A stretch of DNA of 64,000 bases, taken from Xanthobacter sp. NM-25 (lineage in GTDB: Bacteria; Pseudomonadota; Alphaproteobacteria; Rhizobiales; Xanthobacteraceae). Location: NCBI RefSeq assembly GCF_022138605.1, contig NZ_JACBFS010000002.1:558001-622000 (forward strand). The letters run 5' to 3'. The first letter of the stretch is position 1. Every line of letters starts with the position of its first letter. This document shows positions 1 to 7,527 of the stretch, in pieces. The notes under the pieces were generated by a model. The model made no database searches. It had not been told where the DNA came from and was given only the letters and a program-made list of their open reading frames with translations. The position numbers and the translations under genes were made by a program.

Positions 1-1
1 C

Positions 2-124
2 TCGGGCACCCGTATTCTCGTCACCCTCCTGCATGAAATGCAGAAGCGCGATGCGAAAAAGGGCCTTGCCACCCTGTGCATCGGCGGCGGCATGGGCATT
101 GCCATGTGTGTCGAGCGCGACTGA
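2..124 (+). CDS. phaA: Acetyl-CoA acetyltransferase, C-terminal 40 residues
   Basis: Only the last 40 codons lie in the window. They contain the glycine-rich thiolase signature LCIGGGMGIAMCVER, in which the Cys is the second catalytic cysteine (the one that deprotonates the incoming acetyl-CoA) of biosynthetic thiolases. The enzyme condenses two acetyl-CoA to acetoacetyl-CoA. phaB follows on the same strand after 164 bp, the usual phaA-phaB order for polyhydroxybutyrate synthesis, and this makes phaA more likely than a degradative thiolase. The start and the first catalytic Cys lie outside the window. Confidence 0.9.
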   Translation, partial: SGTRILVTLLHEMQKRDAKKGLATLCIGGGMGIAMCVERD

Positions 125-147
125 GACAGTCACTCAACCATCATACT

Positions 148-176
148 TTGGGCCGCGATCGAAGGTCGCGGCCCAA
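148..176. repeat. Perfect 11-bp inverted repeat between phaA and phaB
   Basis: Arms TTGGGCCGCGA (148-158) and TCGCGGCCCAA (166-176) flank a 7-nt loop. No T-run follows on either strand, so a simple intrinsic terminator is not supported. It could be an mRNA-processing or attenuation hairpin that sets phaA and phaB levels separately. A second, looser pair (ACAATCCC 210-217, GGGATTGT 237-244) lies between it and phaB. Confidence 0.6.
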
Positions 177-288
177 GACCCTCGCAACCTGCTGAAGGTT
201 TGCTTAGACACAATCCCTGTGTGGCCCGATCCGCTTGGGATTGTTGTATTTCGTCTTTAGGTCGGGCCAACAGACGATGGAGGGAACT

Positions 289-1011
289 ATGGCGCGTGTC
301 GCATTGGTCACGGGCGGGACTCGCGGAATCGGCGAGGCCATCTCGATCGCGCTCAAGGAGGCGGGCTACACCGTCGCGGCGAACTACGCCGGCAATGACG
401 AGGCTGCGAAAGCCTTTACCGAGAAGACCGGCATCCCCAATTTCAAGTGGGACGTCTCCAATTTTGACGCCTGCAAAGAGGGCATCGCCAAGGTCGAGGC
501 GCAGCTGGGTCCGGTCGAGGTGCTGGTGAACAACGCCGGCATCACCCGTGACGCCCCCCTGCACAAGATGTCGCTGGAGCAGTGGAACGCGGTGGTCAGC
601 ACCAACCTTTCCAGCTCCTTCAACATGTGCCGCAATGTGATCGAGGGCATGCGCGCGCGCGGTTTCGGCCGCATCGTCTGCATCTCCTCCATCAACGGCC
701 AGAAGGGGCAGTTCGGCCAGACCAACTATTCCGCCGCCAAGGCCGGCGAGATCGGCTTCGTGAAGGCGCTGGCCCAGGAATCGGCGAAGCACGGCATCAC
801 GGTGAACGCCATCGCCCCCGGCTACATCGGCACCGACATGGTGCGCGCGGTGCCGGCCGAGGTGCTCGCCAAGATCATCGCCACCATTCCGGTGGGCCGG
901 CTCGGCGAGCCGGAGGATATCGCCCGCGGCGTGGTCTTCCTCGCCTCCGATGGCGCATCCTTCGTCACCGGCTCGACGCTGACCATCAACGGCGCGCAGT
1001 ACATCTGCTGA
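289..1011 (+). CDS. phaB: Acetoacetyl-CoA reductase
   Basis: This is a 240-residue classical short-chain dehydrogenase that reduces acetoacetyl-CoA to (R)-3-hydroxybutyryl-CoA, normally with NADPH, to supply PHB synthase in the cytoplasm. The Rossmann motif TGGTRGIG is at residues 8-15, NNAG at 81-84, and the catalytic Tyr147-x3-Lys151 in NYSAAK, with Ser134 upstream. The length matches the family (about 241). The frame is open further upstream, but ATG 289 has GGAGGG four bases before it and leaves the Rossmann motif at the usual distance. It follows phaA and ends in a strong terminator. Confidence 0.95.
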   Translation: MARVALVTGGTRGIGEAISIALKEAGYTVAANYAGNDEAAKAFTEKTGIPNFKWDVSNFDACKEGIAKVEAQLGPVEVLVNNAGITRDAPLHKMSLEQWNAVVSTNLSSSFNMCRNVIEGMRARGFGRIVCISSINGQKGQFGQTNYSAAKAGEIGFVKALAQESAKHGITVNAIAPGYIGTDMVRAVPAEVLAKIIATIPVGRLGEPEDIARGVVFLASDGASFVTGSTLTINGAQYIC

Positions 1012-1036
1012 ACCGGGCTTCCCGCTCCATCATTCC

Positions 1037-1068
1037 GGCCGGCTCGTGCGCGAGCCGGCCTTTTCTTT
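1037..1068 (+). terminator. Rho-independent terminator of phaB
   Basis: A 10-bp GC stem (GGCCGGCTCG / CGAGCCGGCC) closes a TGCG loop and is followed by TTTTCTTT. It starts 25 bases after the phaB stop and separates phaB from the convergent thioesterase gene. Confidence 0.9.
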
Positions 1069-1084
1069 GCGCCGCCCCGGCCTC

Positions 1085-1561
1085 TCAGGCCGGGGTCCTC
1101 ACCAGGGCCTGCAGCACCGCCCGCACCGGATCGGGAATCGGCACCGGGCGCTGGCTGGCGCGGTCCACATAGACATGGACGAAATGGCCCTGGGCCACCG
1201 CCTCCTCATCTCCCTGGAACAAAGCGATGTCATAGCGCACCGAGGAGGAGCCGAGCTTGGCCACCCGGAGCGCCGCCATGACCGGCGCCGGAAAGGTGAG
1301 GCTGCGGAAATAGGTGCAGCGGGTCTCCACCACCAGCCCGATGATCGGGCTCGTCTGCGGGTCGAGCACCCCGCGGGCGATGAGATATTCGTTCACCACC
1401 GTGTCGAAATACGAATAATACACCACATTATTCACATGGCCGTAGACATCCACATCCGCCCACCGCGTGCTGATGGGGAGGCTGTGGGGAAAGTCTTTCA
1501 GAACGAAGGGGGCCTCCCGCCCCGGGGCTGACGTTCCCCGCGCTCCATGTGCCTCGGCCAT
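1085..1561 (-). CDS. 4-hydroxybenzoyl-CoA thioesterase-family acyl-CoA thioesterase
   Basis: A 158-residue hot-dog-fold protein of the YbgC/FadM type, expected to hydrolyse acyl-CoA to free acid and CoA. The segment RWADVDVYGHVNNVVYYSYF near residues 33-52 carries the family active-site Asp and the GHVNN turn. Two in-frame ATGs lie 6 bases apart. The ribosome site GGAGG touches the first (1567) but sits 7 bases from the second (1561), so 1561 is chosen. It is 43 bp downstream of the alcohol-dehydrogenase homologue on the same strand and is probably cotranscribed with it. The substrate chain length cannot be read from the sequence. Confidence 0.85.
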   Translation of the reverse strand: MAEAHGARGTSAPGREAPFVLKDFPHSLPISTRWADVDVYGHVNNVVYYSYFDTVVNEYLIARGVLDPQTSPIIGLVVETRCTYFRSLTFPAPVMAALRVAKLGSSSVRYDIALFQGDEEAVAQGHFVHVYVDRASQRPVPIPDPVRAVLQALVRTPA

Positions 1562-1604
1562 CGGCATGCCTCCCTGTTGTCGTCGGCGCCGCGCCAGGCG
1601 ACGC

Positions 1605-2765
1605 TCAATCCAGAGCCGCCTTGTAGAGCGCGGCGGCATCCTGCGCCACGAGGGGGCGCGGATTATTGGCCAGCAGCCGGCCCTGCCCCATGGCCGCCGC
1701 AGCCAGAGGGGCCACGTCCACCGCCTCCACCCCCACGGCGCGCAGGTCCGTCGGCAGCCCCAGCTCATGGAAGAAGCGCACCAGGTTGGCCGCGAAAATA
1801 TCGGCACGCGCCTGGGCGTCGCCCACCATCGGCCGTTCGGGAAACAGGCGGGCGGCCAGCAGGCCGTAATCATGCGCCGCCACCGGTCCGTTGAAGCGCA
1901 CCACCTGCGGCAGCATCAGCGCCGCGGCAAGACCCGCCGGCAGACCATGCCGCACGCAGAGCGGATAGGCCAGCGCATGGGCCGCGCCGGCGGGCGCGTT
2001 GGCAAACGCCTGTCCGGCCATGAGCGAAGCGGAAAGCATGGCTTCGCGCGCCCGCCGGTCGGCGCCGTCCATCACCACCAGGGGCAGCGCCCAGCGCAGC
2101 AGCGCCAGCGCCCCTTCCGCCAGCGCCCGCGACACCGGATTGGCATTGGCATGGGCGGAGGTGAAGGCCTCCATGGCCACCGCCAGGCAGCCGGCCCCGG
2201 CCGCCGCTGTGGCCTCCGGCGGCGCGGTGAAGGTGAGGTCCACGTCGAGCAGCGCCGCATCGGCCAGCAGGCAGGAGGACACCACGGCCCGCTTCTCGCC
2301 ATCGCTGGTGACGAGGGCGATGGGCGTCACCTCGGCGCCGCTGCCGGCCAGGGTCGGCACCAGCATGAGCGGCAGGCGCGGGCCCTCGGCAAGCCCGACG
2401 CCATAGATCTCCGACAGCGCGTCATGGCCGGTGGCCAGCAGCGCCGCCAGCTTCGCCACATCGAGACAGGAGCCGCCGCCGAGCCCGAGCACGCCCTCGG
2501 CGCGCATGTCCACCGCCTGCGCGGCGGCGGCCACGGCCAGTTGCGCATCGGGATTGGGGGTGACCGCCTGGAACACCTGGTGGGCGATGGACTCGGCCCG
2601 CAGGGCTTCGAGCACCGCCGCCAGGGCGCCGGCGCGGGCGACCCCGCCATCGGTCACCACCAGCACCCGGCCGACCCCGGCGGCCCGCCAGCGCGCTGCC
2701 ACCTGCCCCGCCGCGCCGGCGGCGACCACGATGCGTGGCGGTGTGTTGAAGACGAATCCGGCCAT
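1605..2765 (-). CDS. Iron-type alcohol dehydrogenase homologue with a degraded metal site
   Basis: A 386-residue protein of normal length for group III (iron-containing) alcohol dehydrogenases. The NAD-binding GLGGGSCLD (94-102) with Lys105 and the PTLAGSGAEVT loop (138-147) are kept. By ungapped alignment from memory to FucO-type enzymes, three of the four metal ligands are replaced: Asp to Gly192, the first His to Val196 and the last His to Ala277. Only His263 remains. The nearby conserved His267 is Tyr, and LPH is LPQ287. Some relatives, such as maleylacetate reductases, are reported to work without metal, so it may be a metal-independent reductase rather than dead. The gene is intact and followed closely by a thioesterase gene. 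Confidence 0.8.
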   Translation of the reverse strand: MAGFVFNTPPRIVVAAGAAGQVAARWRAAGVGRVLVVTDGGVARAGALAAVLEALRAESIAHQVFQAVTPNPDAQLAVAAAAQAVDMRAEGVLGLGGGSCLDVAKLAALLATGHDALSEIYGVGLAEGPRLPLMLVPTLAGSGAEVTPIALVTSDGEKRAVVSSCLLADAALLDVDLTFTAPPEATAAAGAGCLAVAMEAFTSAHANANPVSRALAEGALALLRWALPLVVMDGADRRAREAMLSASLMAGQAFANAPAGAAHALAYPLCVRHGLPAGLAAALMLPQVVRFNGPVAAHDYGLLAARLFPERPMVGDAQARADIFAANLVRFFHELGLPTDLRAVGVEAVDVAPLAAAAMGQGRLLANNPRPLVAQDAAALYKAALD

Positions 2766-2844
2766 GGGACACCCCCGGCTTTTGGCTTGCCCAGGGGGTC
2801 ATGCTGCGCGCCTGCGGCGCGGCGTCAAGGGTTTGCTGGGCGCG

Positions 2845-3762
2845 TCAGTCGCGCGGCTCCGCCGGCCCGTTGGACGCGGCCGGCAACGGCACCTCCCGCG
2901 CGCCCAGGGCATCGGCGAGGCGCATGCGGGCGGAGCCGGGGGCGAGCGGCTTCTGCTGGCTCTCATGGGGCACCCAGCCGGACAGCCAGACGATGTCGAA
3001 CGTCACCCGCAGCCGCCCGTCGGCATCGGCGAAGCGCTCGCCATAGACTTCCGCCGCGCGCAGCAGCGTGGCGCGGCGCAGCGGCACCCGCCGCCGCTCG
3101 ACCAGCGCATTGGTGGCGCCCATGCGGCGCAGCTCGGAGAACAGGGTGAAGGGGGAGCCATAGCGCACCACCACCCGGTCCACATCCGCCACCGGCAGGG
3201 CGAAGCCCGCCCGCTGCAGCAGGCCGCCAAGGTCGCGCACATCGGCGAACGGCGCCACCCGGGGGGAGAGGCCGCCGGTCACCTCACTCTCGGCGATGGC
3301 GAAGGACTGGCGCAGCTCGGTGAGGCTGGCGCCACCGATGAAGCCGGCCAGGAACAGGCCATCGGGCCGGAGCACCCGCCGCACCTGGGCCAGCACCCCC
3401 GGCAGGTCATTGACGCTCTGCAGCGCCAGTGCCGACGCCACCAGATCGAAGCTTGCCGGAGCGAACGGCAGGGCCTCCTCGTCGGCCACCACCGCGGCGC
3501 CATCGGACGAGGCGGGCGCCAGCGGCGCTGCCCGCAGCACCTGCCCCACCGCCGGCACGCCAGCCAGGGCGCGGGCCAGCCCTTCGGTGGGGGTGCCGAG
3601 ATCCAGGGCACGATCGAACCGCCGCTGCACCGCCCCCAGCCGGTCGACGAGGTCCTCCGCGACCCGATCCAGCAAGAAGGTTTCCGGTCCGAGGTCGACG
3701 GCGCGGGCCAGCCGCCGCCGGACCAGGCGGCGATCAAAGACGAGGGGCAGAGAGGCGCTCAT
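2845..3762 (-). CDS. SAM-dependent methyltransferase-like protein (BioC/NDUFAF5 family)
   Basis: A 305-residue protein with a class I methyltransferase fold. Motif I is the weak ALDLGTPTEG, with LPFAPASFDLVASALALQSVNDLPGVLAQVRRVLRPDG further on as the usual post-motif region. The C-terminal half has the SPFTLFSELRRMGATNAL and VTFDIVWLSGWVPHESQQKPLAPGSA segments seen in alphaproteobacterial relatives of NDUFAF5, a respiratory complex I assembly factor. The SAM motif lacks the usual GCGxG, so methyl transfer is uncertain. Start 3762 is preferred; an in-frame ATG 12 codons earlier would overlap the divergent marR promoter. The nearby bio genes are 20 kb away and give no reason to call it bioC. 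Confidence 0.75.
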   Translation of the reverse strand: MSASLPLVFDRRLVRRRLARAVDLGPETFLLDRVAEDLVDRLGAVQRRFDRALDLGTPTEGLARALAGVPAVGQVLRAAPLAPASSDGAAVVADEEALPFAPASFDLVASALALQSVNDLPGVLAQVRRVLRPDGLFLAGFIGGASLTELRQSFAIAESEVTGGLSPRVAPFADVRDLGGLLQRAGFALPVADVDRVVVRYGSPFTLFSELRRMGATNALVERRRVPLRRATLLRAAEVYGERFADADGRLRVTFDIVWLSGWVPHESQQKPLAPGSARMRLADALGAREVPLPAASNGPAEPRD

Positions 3763-3820
3763 GCCGCCGCATATAGGCCCTTCCGGCCTGCGATGCATCG
3801 GTTGGATCGTGTCACGCTTA

Positions 3821-3861
3821 TTGACAGCACACTGTCGTTATGGATGTATACTGTCATTATG
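3821..3861 (+). promoter_or_regulatory. Likely promoter/operator of the MarR gene with paired ACTGTC repeats
   Basis: TTGACA (3821-3826) and TATACT (3847-3852) resemble sigma-70 boxes, although the 20-bp spacer is long. GACAG-CACA-CTGTC (3823-3836) is an inverted repeat on the -35 box. The 12-mer ACTGTCGTTATG (3831-3842) recurs as ACTGTCATTATG (3850-3861), 19 bp on, ending in the start codon. Initiation about 7 bases after TATACT would fall on the ATG, so a leaderless transcript is possible. The layout suits autorepression by the MarR protein. Confidence 0.5.
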
Positions 3862-4335
3862 AACGCTGTGCACGATCCCTTCACCCACCCCGCCAGCCGC
3901 CTGGCTCTGGAGGTCTTCCGCCTCAATGGCGCGCTGATTTCCGCCGGTGATACCCTGGTGGCGCCGCTTGGGCTCACGAGTGCCCGCTGGCAGGTTCTGG
4001 GCGCCATCGCCGAGGCGGGCGGCGCCCTGCCCACCGCCGGCATTGCCCGCAACATGGGGCTCACCCGCCAATCGGTGCAGCGGGTGGTGGATGATCTGGC
4101 CGCGCGCGGGCTGGTATGCTTCGCCACCAACCCCCACCATAAGCGCGCCAAGCTGGTGCAGCTCACCGCCGCCGGGACGCAGGCCTTCGCCGCCGCCAGC
4201 GCCCGCTGGGCCCCCTTGGCCGACCTGCTGCTCGCCCGGATCGGGCCCGCCGCGGCGGAGGCCGCCGCCACCACCCTTCACCAGTTGCGCACGACGCTGA
4301 GCGAGGCCGGCGCCGGTTCGGGAGACCCCACATGA
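3859..4335 (+). CDS. MarR-family transcriptional regulator
   Basis: A 158-residue winged-helix regulator. The DNA-binding core is residues ~35-95: SARWQVLGAIAEAG, then AGIARNMGLTRQSVQRVVDDLAARGLV as the recognition helix, then the wing NPHHKRAKLVQLTAAG. These proteins usually bind as dimers to short palindromes and release DNA on binding a small ligand. Start 3859 is chosen over an in-frame ATG at 3844 because it gives the usual N-terminus; no good ribosome site precedes either. Its stop overlaps the next start by 4 bases (ATGA), so it probably controls itself and the membrane protein that follows. The ligand is unknown. Confidence 0.85.
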   Translation: MNAVHDPFTHPASRLALEVFRLNGALISAGDTLVAPLGLTSARWQVLGAIAEAGGALPTAGIARNMGLTRQSVQRVVDDLAARGLVCFATNPHHKRAKLVQLTAAGTQAFAAASARWAPLADLLLARIGPAAAEAAATTLHQLRTTLSEAGAGSGDPT

Positions 4336-4781
4336 TCCGCCGTCTGCATCCCCTTGCCGGGGGCCTCGCCCTGCTGATCATCCTCAGCTTCTGGAGCGCC
4401 ACGGTCGTGAGCGAGGCCTTCGGCACGCCCGCCGCGGTGCGAACGGTAAAAACCGCCATTCTCTGGGGGATGCTGGCGCTGATCCCGGCGCTGGTGAGCG
4501 TCGGCGCCACCGGCTTCCGGCTCGGCGGGCGCTCCACCCAGCCGCTGGTGGTCGCCAAGCGCCGACGCATGCCGGTGATCGCCCTCAACGGCCTGTGCCT
4601 CCTGCTGCCGAGTGCGATCTTCCTTCAGTCGCGCGCCGCCGCCGGGCTGTTCGATTCATCGTTCATGGTGGTGCAGGGGGTGGAACTGGTGGCCGGGGCC
4701 CTCAACATCACGCTGCTCGCCCTGTCCCTGCGGGACGGCCTGCGGCTCGCCGCCGCCCGCCGGGCACTCCAGACCGCCTGA
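4332..4781 (+). CDS. Small integral membrane protein, function unknown
   Basis: A 149-residue hydrophobic protein with about four membrane segments: near 9-27, 43-62, 78-98 and 108-130. Basic loops (RLGGRSTQ, KRRRMP) suggest the inner membrane. I recognise no named domain. Translation is coupled to the MarR gene by a 4-base overlap. Small membrane proteins under MarR control are often involved in stress or in handling of toxic compounds, but this is context only. Confidence 0.75.
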   Translation: MIRRLHPLAGGLALLIILSFWSATVVSEAFGTPAAVRTVKTAILWGMLALIPALVSVGATGFRLGGRSTQPLVVAKRRRMPVIALNGLCLLLPSAIFLQSRAAAGLFDSSFMVVQGVELVAGALNITLLALSLRDGLRLAAARRALQTA

Positions 4782-4800
4782 GCGCCAGACCGGGCCGCAC

Positions 4801-5187
4801 TCAGCGGCGGGGCGCGGGCTCCGCGCAGGTGGTGAAGCGCACCGGGTCCGCATCCGGCGGCACCAGCTCCCCCATGGGCTGGCAGCGGCCGGCGCTGCAC
4901 ACCCGCCAGTCGGCGGTGGCGCCGGAGCGCCGCAGCAGCACCTCTTTCTGCGGCGCCAGCCGCGGATGGGCCACATAGAAGTCACCCTGCAGCACCGCGT
5001 CGTCGGGCGGTTCCATGCCGGCGCCGGAGCCCTGGACCCGCACCTCGGTCAGCTGGAGGCCGGCGGGGGTCGCCCGCCAGTCTTCCTGCCATTCGCTTTT
5101 CTGCACCGAATGGGTCCAGGCCAGGGTCACGACAGCCGCCAGCCGCACCACGGTGGTACCGGCGACCAGGCAGGCGAGCACCGCCAC
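4801..5187 (-). CDS. DUF1850 protein, partner of the TRAP permease
   Basis: About 128 residues: one N-terminal membrane or signal segment (LACLVAGTTVVRLAAVVTLAW) followed by the DUF1850 pattern HSVQKSEWQEDW, a GSGAGMEPP segment and a C-terminal WRVCSAGRC. DUF1850 genes are commonly found next to fused-permease TRAP transporters of the TAXI type, as here. No ATG fits. GTG 5187 lies one base after the permease stop and GTG 5181 two codons later; the first is annotated. It probably sits in the periplasm or on the membrane; its role is not known. Confidence 0.75.
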   Translation of the reverse strand: MAVLACLVAGTTVVRLAAVVTLAWTHSVQKSEWQEDWRATPAGLQLTEVRVQGSGAGMEPPDDAVLQGDFYVAHPRLAPQKEVLLRRSGATADWRVCSAGRCQPMGELVPPDADPVRFTTCAEPAPRR

Positions 5188-5188
5188 C

Positions 5189-7321
5189 TCAGGCCTGCGC
5201 CACCTTCTGGGCGCGGGTGCGCCAATAATGCCAGGCAATGAAGGCCGCCGCCGCCACGAAGCCCAGCTCATCGCTCAACGGCACAGCGGCGATCAGCAGC
5301 GCCGCCGCCGCGAAGGCCACCACGCGCTCGACGATGTTGAGCGGGCCCAGCAGATAGCCGGTGGCGGTACCGGCCCACAGCAGAACGGCAATCACCGCCT
5401 TGATGAAGGCGTAGGCCACCGCCGGCCAGAAGCCGATGAGATCGGCCATGGGATCGCCGGTCTGCAGCATCAGCGCCGGCGAATAGACCGCCATGAACGG
5501 CACCACATAGCCGGCGAGCGCGATGCGTGTCGCGTTCACGGCGATAGCCTGCCCGGAGACGCCGGCGATGGGCGCCGCCGCGAAGGCGGCAAGGGCCACC
5601 GGCGGCGTCAGGTCGGCCATGATGCCGAAGTAGAACACGAACATGTGCGAGACGATGAGCGGCACGCCCAGGGCCAGCAGCGCCGGCCCGGCGATGGAGG
5701 CGGTGATGATGTAGTTGGGAATGGTGGGCAGGCCCATGCCCAGGATCAGGCACGCCACCATGGTGAGCACCAGCGACAAGAGCAGGGAGCTCTCGCCGAC
5801 CGCCACCACGAAGGTGGCGAAGGTGGTGGCGACACCGGTCAGGGTGAAGATGCCGATCATGGTGCCCACGAGGGCGCAGGCGATGCCCACCGGCAGCGCG
5901 TTGCGGGCGCCGTCGGCCATGCTGTCGAGGGCGATGCGCAAGGTCTCCCGCCCGCCCTTCACGAACAGCAGCAGCGCCACCAGGATGGCCACCACCGTGG
6001 CGACACCGTTGATGCCGTATTCCACGAAACTGGCGGCGGCGATGCCGAGCACCACCCAGAACACCACCCGCAGGCCATAGGGGCCGATGAGGCGGGCCAC
6101 CGGCGTGCCGAGCACGATGAGCGCGGTCAGCGCCAGGCCCACGGTGCCGGCGAACAGCGGCGTGTAGCCGGAGAACAGCAGCCAGACCAGGACGCCCAGC
6201 GGCAGGATGAGGTACCAGCGCGCCTTCAGCGCCGCCCAGGCATTGGGGCACTCCGCCTTGGGCAGGCCCGACAATCCGTTGCGACCGGCCTCCAGATGCA
6301 CCATGGCGAACACGGTGAGGAAGTAGAGGAAGGCGGGGATCACCGCCGCGGTGGCGATGCTCGCATAGGGCACGTCGATGGTCTCGGCCATGATGAAGGC
6401 CACCGCACCCATCACCGGCGGCATGATCTGCCCGCCCATGGAGGCGGTCGCCTCCACCGCGCCGGCGAAGGCCGGCTTGTAGCCGAAGTTCTTCATCAGC
6501 GGGATGGTGAACTGGCCGGTGGTGACCACGTTGGCGACGCCGGAGCCGTTGATGGTGCCCATCAGCGCCGAGGAGATCACCGAGACCTTGGCCGGGCCGC
6601 CGCGGGCATGGCCCACGGTGCCCATGGCCACATCATTGAACAGCTTGATCATGCCGGCCCGTTCCAGGAACGCGCCAAACAGAATGAAGAGGAAGATGTA
6701 GGACGACGACACATAAGTGGGCGTGCCGTAGATGCCCTCGGTGCCGAGGAACAACTGGTCCACCACCTGCACGAAATCATAGGGCCGGTGGTCCAGCGGC
6801 GCCGGCAGATATTCGCCGAACAGGCCGTAGAGAATGAAGAAGCCGCAGATGATGGGCAGCGACAGGCCCATGAGCCGGCGCGAGCCCTCGAACACCAGCG
6901 CCACCGCCACCACGCCGACCACGATGTCCATGGTATCGGGATCGCCGGCACGGGCGATGAGGTCGGAATAGAAGATCCAGTGATAAAGGCCCACCACGAA
7001 CGACAGGATGCCGAGCCCCCACAGCATGACCCGCCCGCCGCCGACCCGGTGATTGCCGGCGATGGCGAACACCACCAGCAGCAGGAAGCCCACGTGCACC
7101 GAGCGCACGATCTGGCTCGGCAGCGGGCTCCAGGCGGCGGTGATGATCTGGAAGGTGGAGAAGGCGACCGCGATCCAGAATACCGCGCGCCCCCAGCTGC
7201 CCGGGCCCCAGGTGAGGTCCAGCAGCGCGTCGTCCACCACCACGGAGGCCCCGTGATTGGGGTTGTTCAGGTCGTGGCTGACGGGTGGAGTCGTGGTGGG
7301 CGTGTGCAGCGAGGAGGTCAT
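5189..7321 (-). CDS. TRAP transporter fused permease (4TM/12TM, TAXI type)
   Basis: A 710-residue inner-membrane protein in which the small (DctQ-like) and large (DctM-like) TRAP subunits are fused. The N-terminal ~200 residues form the small-subunit part, with segments such as FQIITAAW and SFVVGLYHWIF. The rest is the large subunit, with the motif-rich GSGVANVVTTGQFTIPLMK and GLPTIPNYIITASIAGPALLALG hairpins that bind Na+ and substrate. It pairs with the TAXI binding protein encoded upstream (7528-8469) and overlaps DUF1850 closely. Transport is driven by an ion gradient. The substrate is unknown; a carboxylate is usual. Confidence 0.92.
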   Translation of the reverse strand: MTSSLHTPTTTPPVSHDLNNPNHGASVVVDDALLDLTWGPGSWGRAVFWIAVAFSTFQIITAAWSPLPSQIVRSVHVGFLLLVVFAIAGNHRVGGGRVMLWGLGILSFVVGLYHWIFYSDLIARAGDPDTMDIVVGVVAVALVFEGSRRLMGLSLPIICGFFILYGLFGEYLPAPLDHRPYDFVQVVDQLFLGTEGIYGTPTYVSSSYIFLFILFGAFLERAGMIKLFNDVAMGTVGHARGGPAKVSVISSALMGTINGSGVANVVTTGQFTIPLMKNFGYKPAFAGAVEATASMGGQIMPPVMGAVAFIMAETIDVPYASIATAAVIPAFLYFLTVFAMVHLEAGRNGLSGLPKAECPNAWAALKARWYLILPLGVLVWLLFSGYTPLFAGTVGLALTALIVLGTPVARLIGPYGLRVVFWVVLGIAAASFVEYGINGVATVVAILVALLLFVKGGRETLRIALDSMADGARNALPVGIACALVGTMIGIFTLTGVATTFATFVVAVGESSLLLSLVLTMVACLILGMGLPTIPNYIITASIAGPALLALGVPLIVSHMFVFYFGIMADLTPPVALAAFAAAPIAGVSGQAIAVNATRIALAGYVVPFMAVYSPALMLQTGDPMADLIGFWPAVAYAFIKAVIAVLLWAGTATGYLLGPLNIVERVVAFAAAALLIAAVPLSDELGFVAAAAFIAWHYWRTRAQKVAQA

Positions 7322-7527
7322 GGACGTGCGGCCTCAACAGGTCAAAAACTCTCCGCCCGGCGCCCCGCGCCCGGCGGCAACGTCACTGGAAACGATCACG
7401 GTCCCATCGGGGAGGAGAAGACCACAAAGGGGCTGCGCGCCCGTCGGCGCCGGCAGCCCCCGCATCTTTCATCCGCGGCGCGACACCGCGAGCGGCGGCG
7501 CCCTCAAGGGCCGCCGCCAACCCGGCT

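Noticed and set aside
2845..3762. Naming the methyltransferase bioC because bioB and bioY are in the window.
   Set aside because: The bio genes are 20 kb away under BioR control, no BioR box precedes this gene, and the C-terminal half fits the NDUFAF5-like group better.
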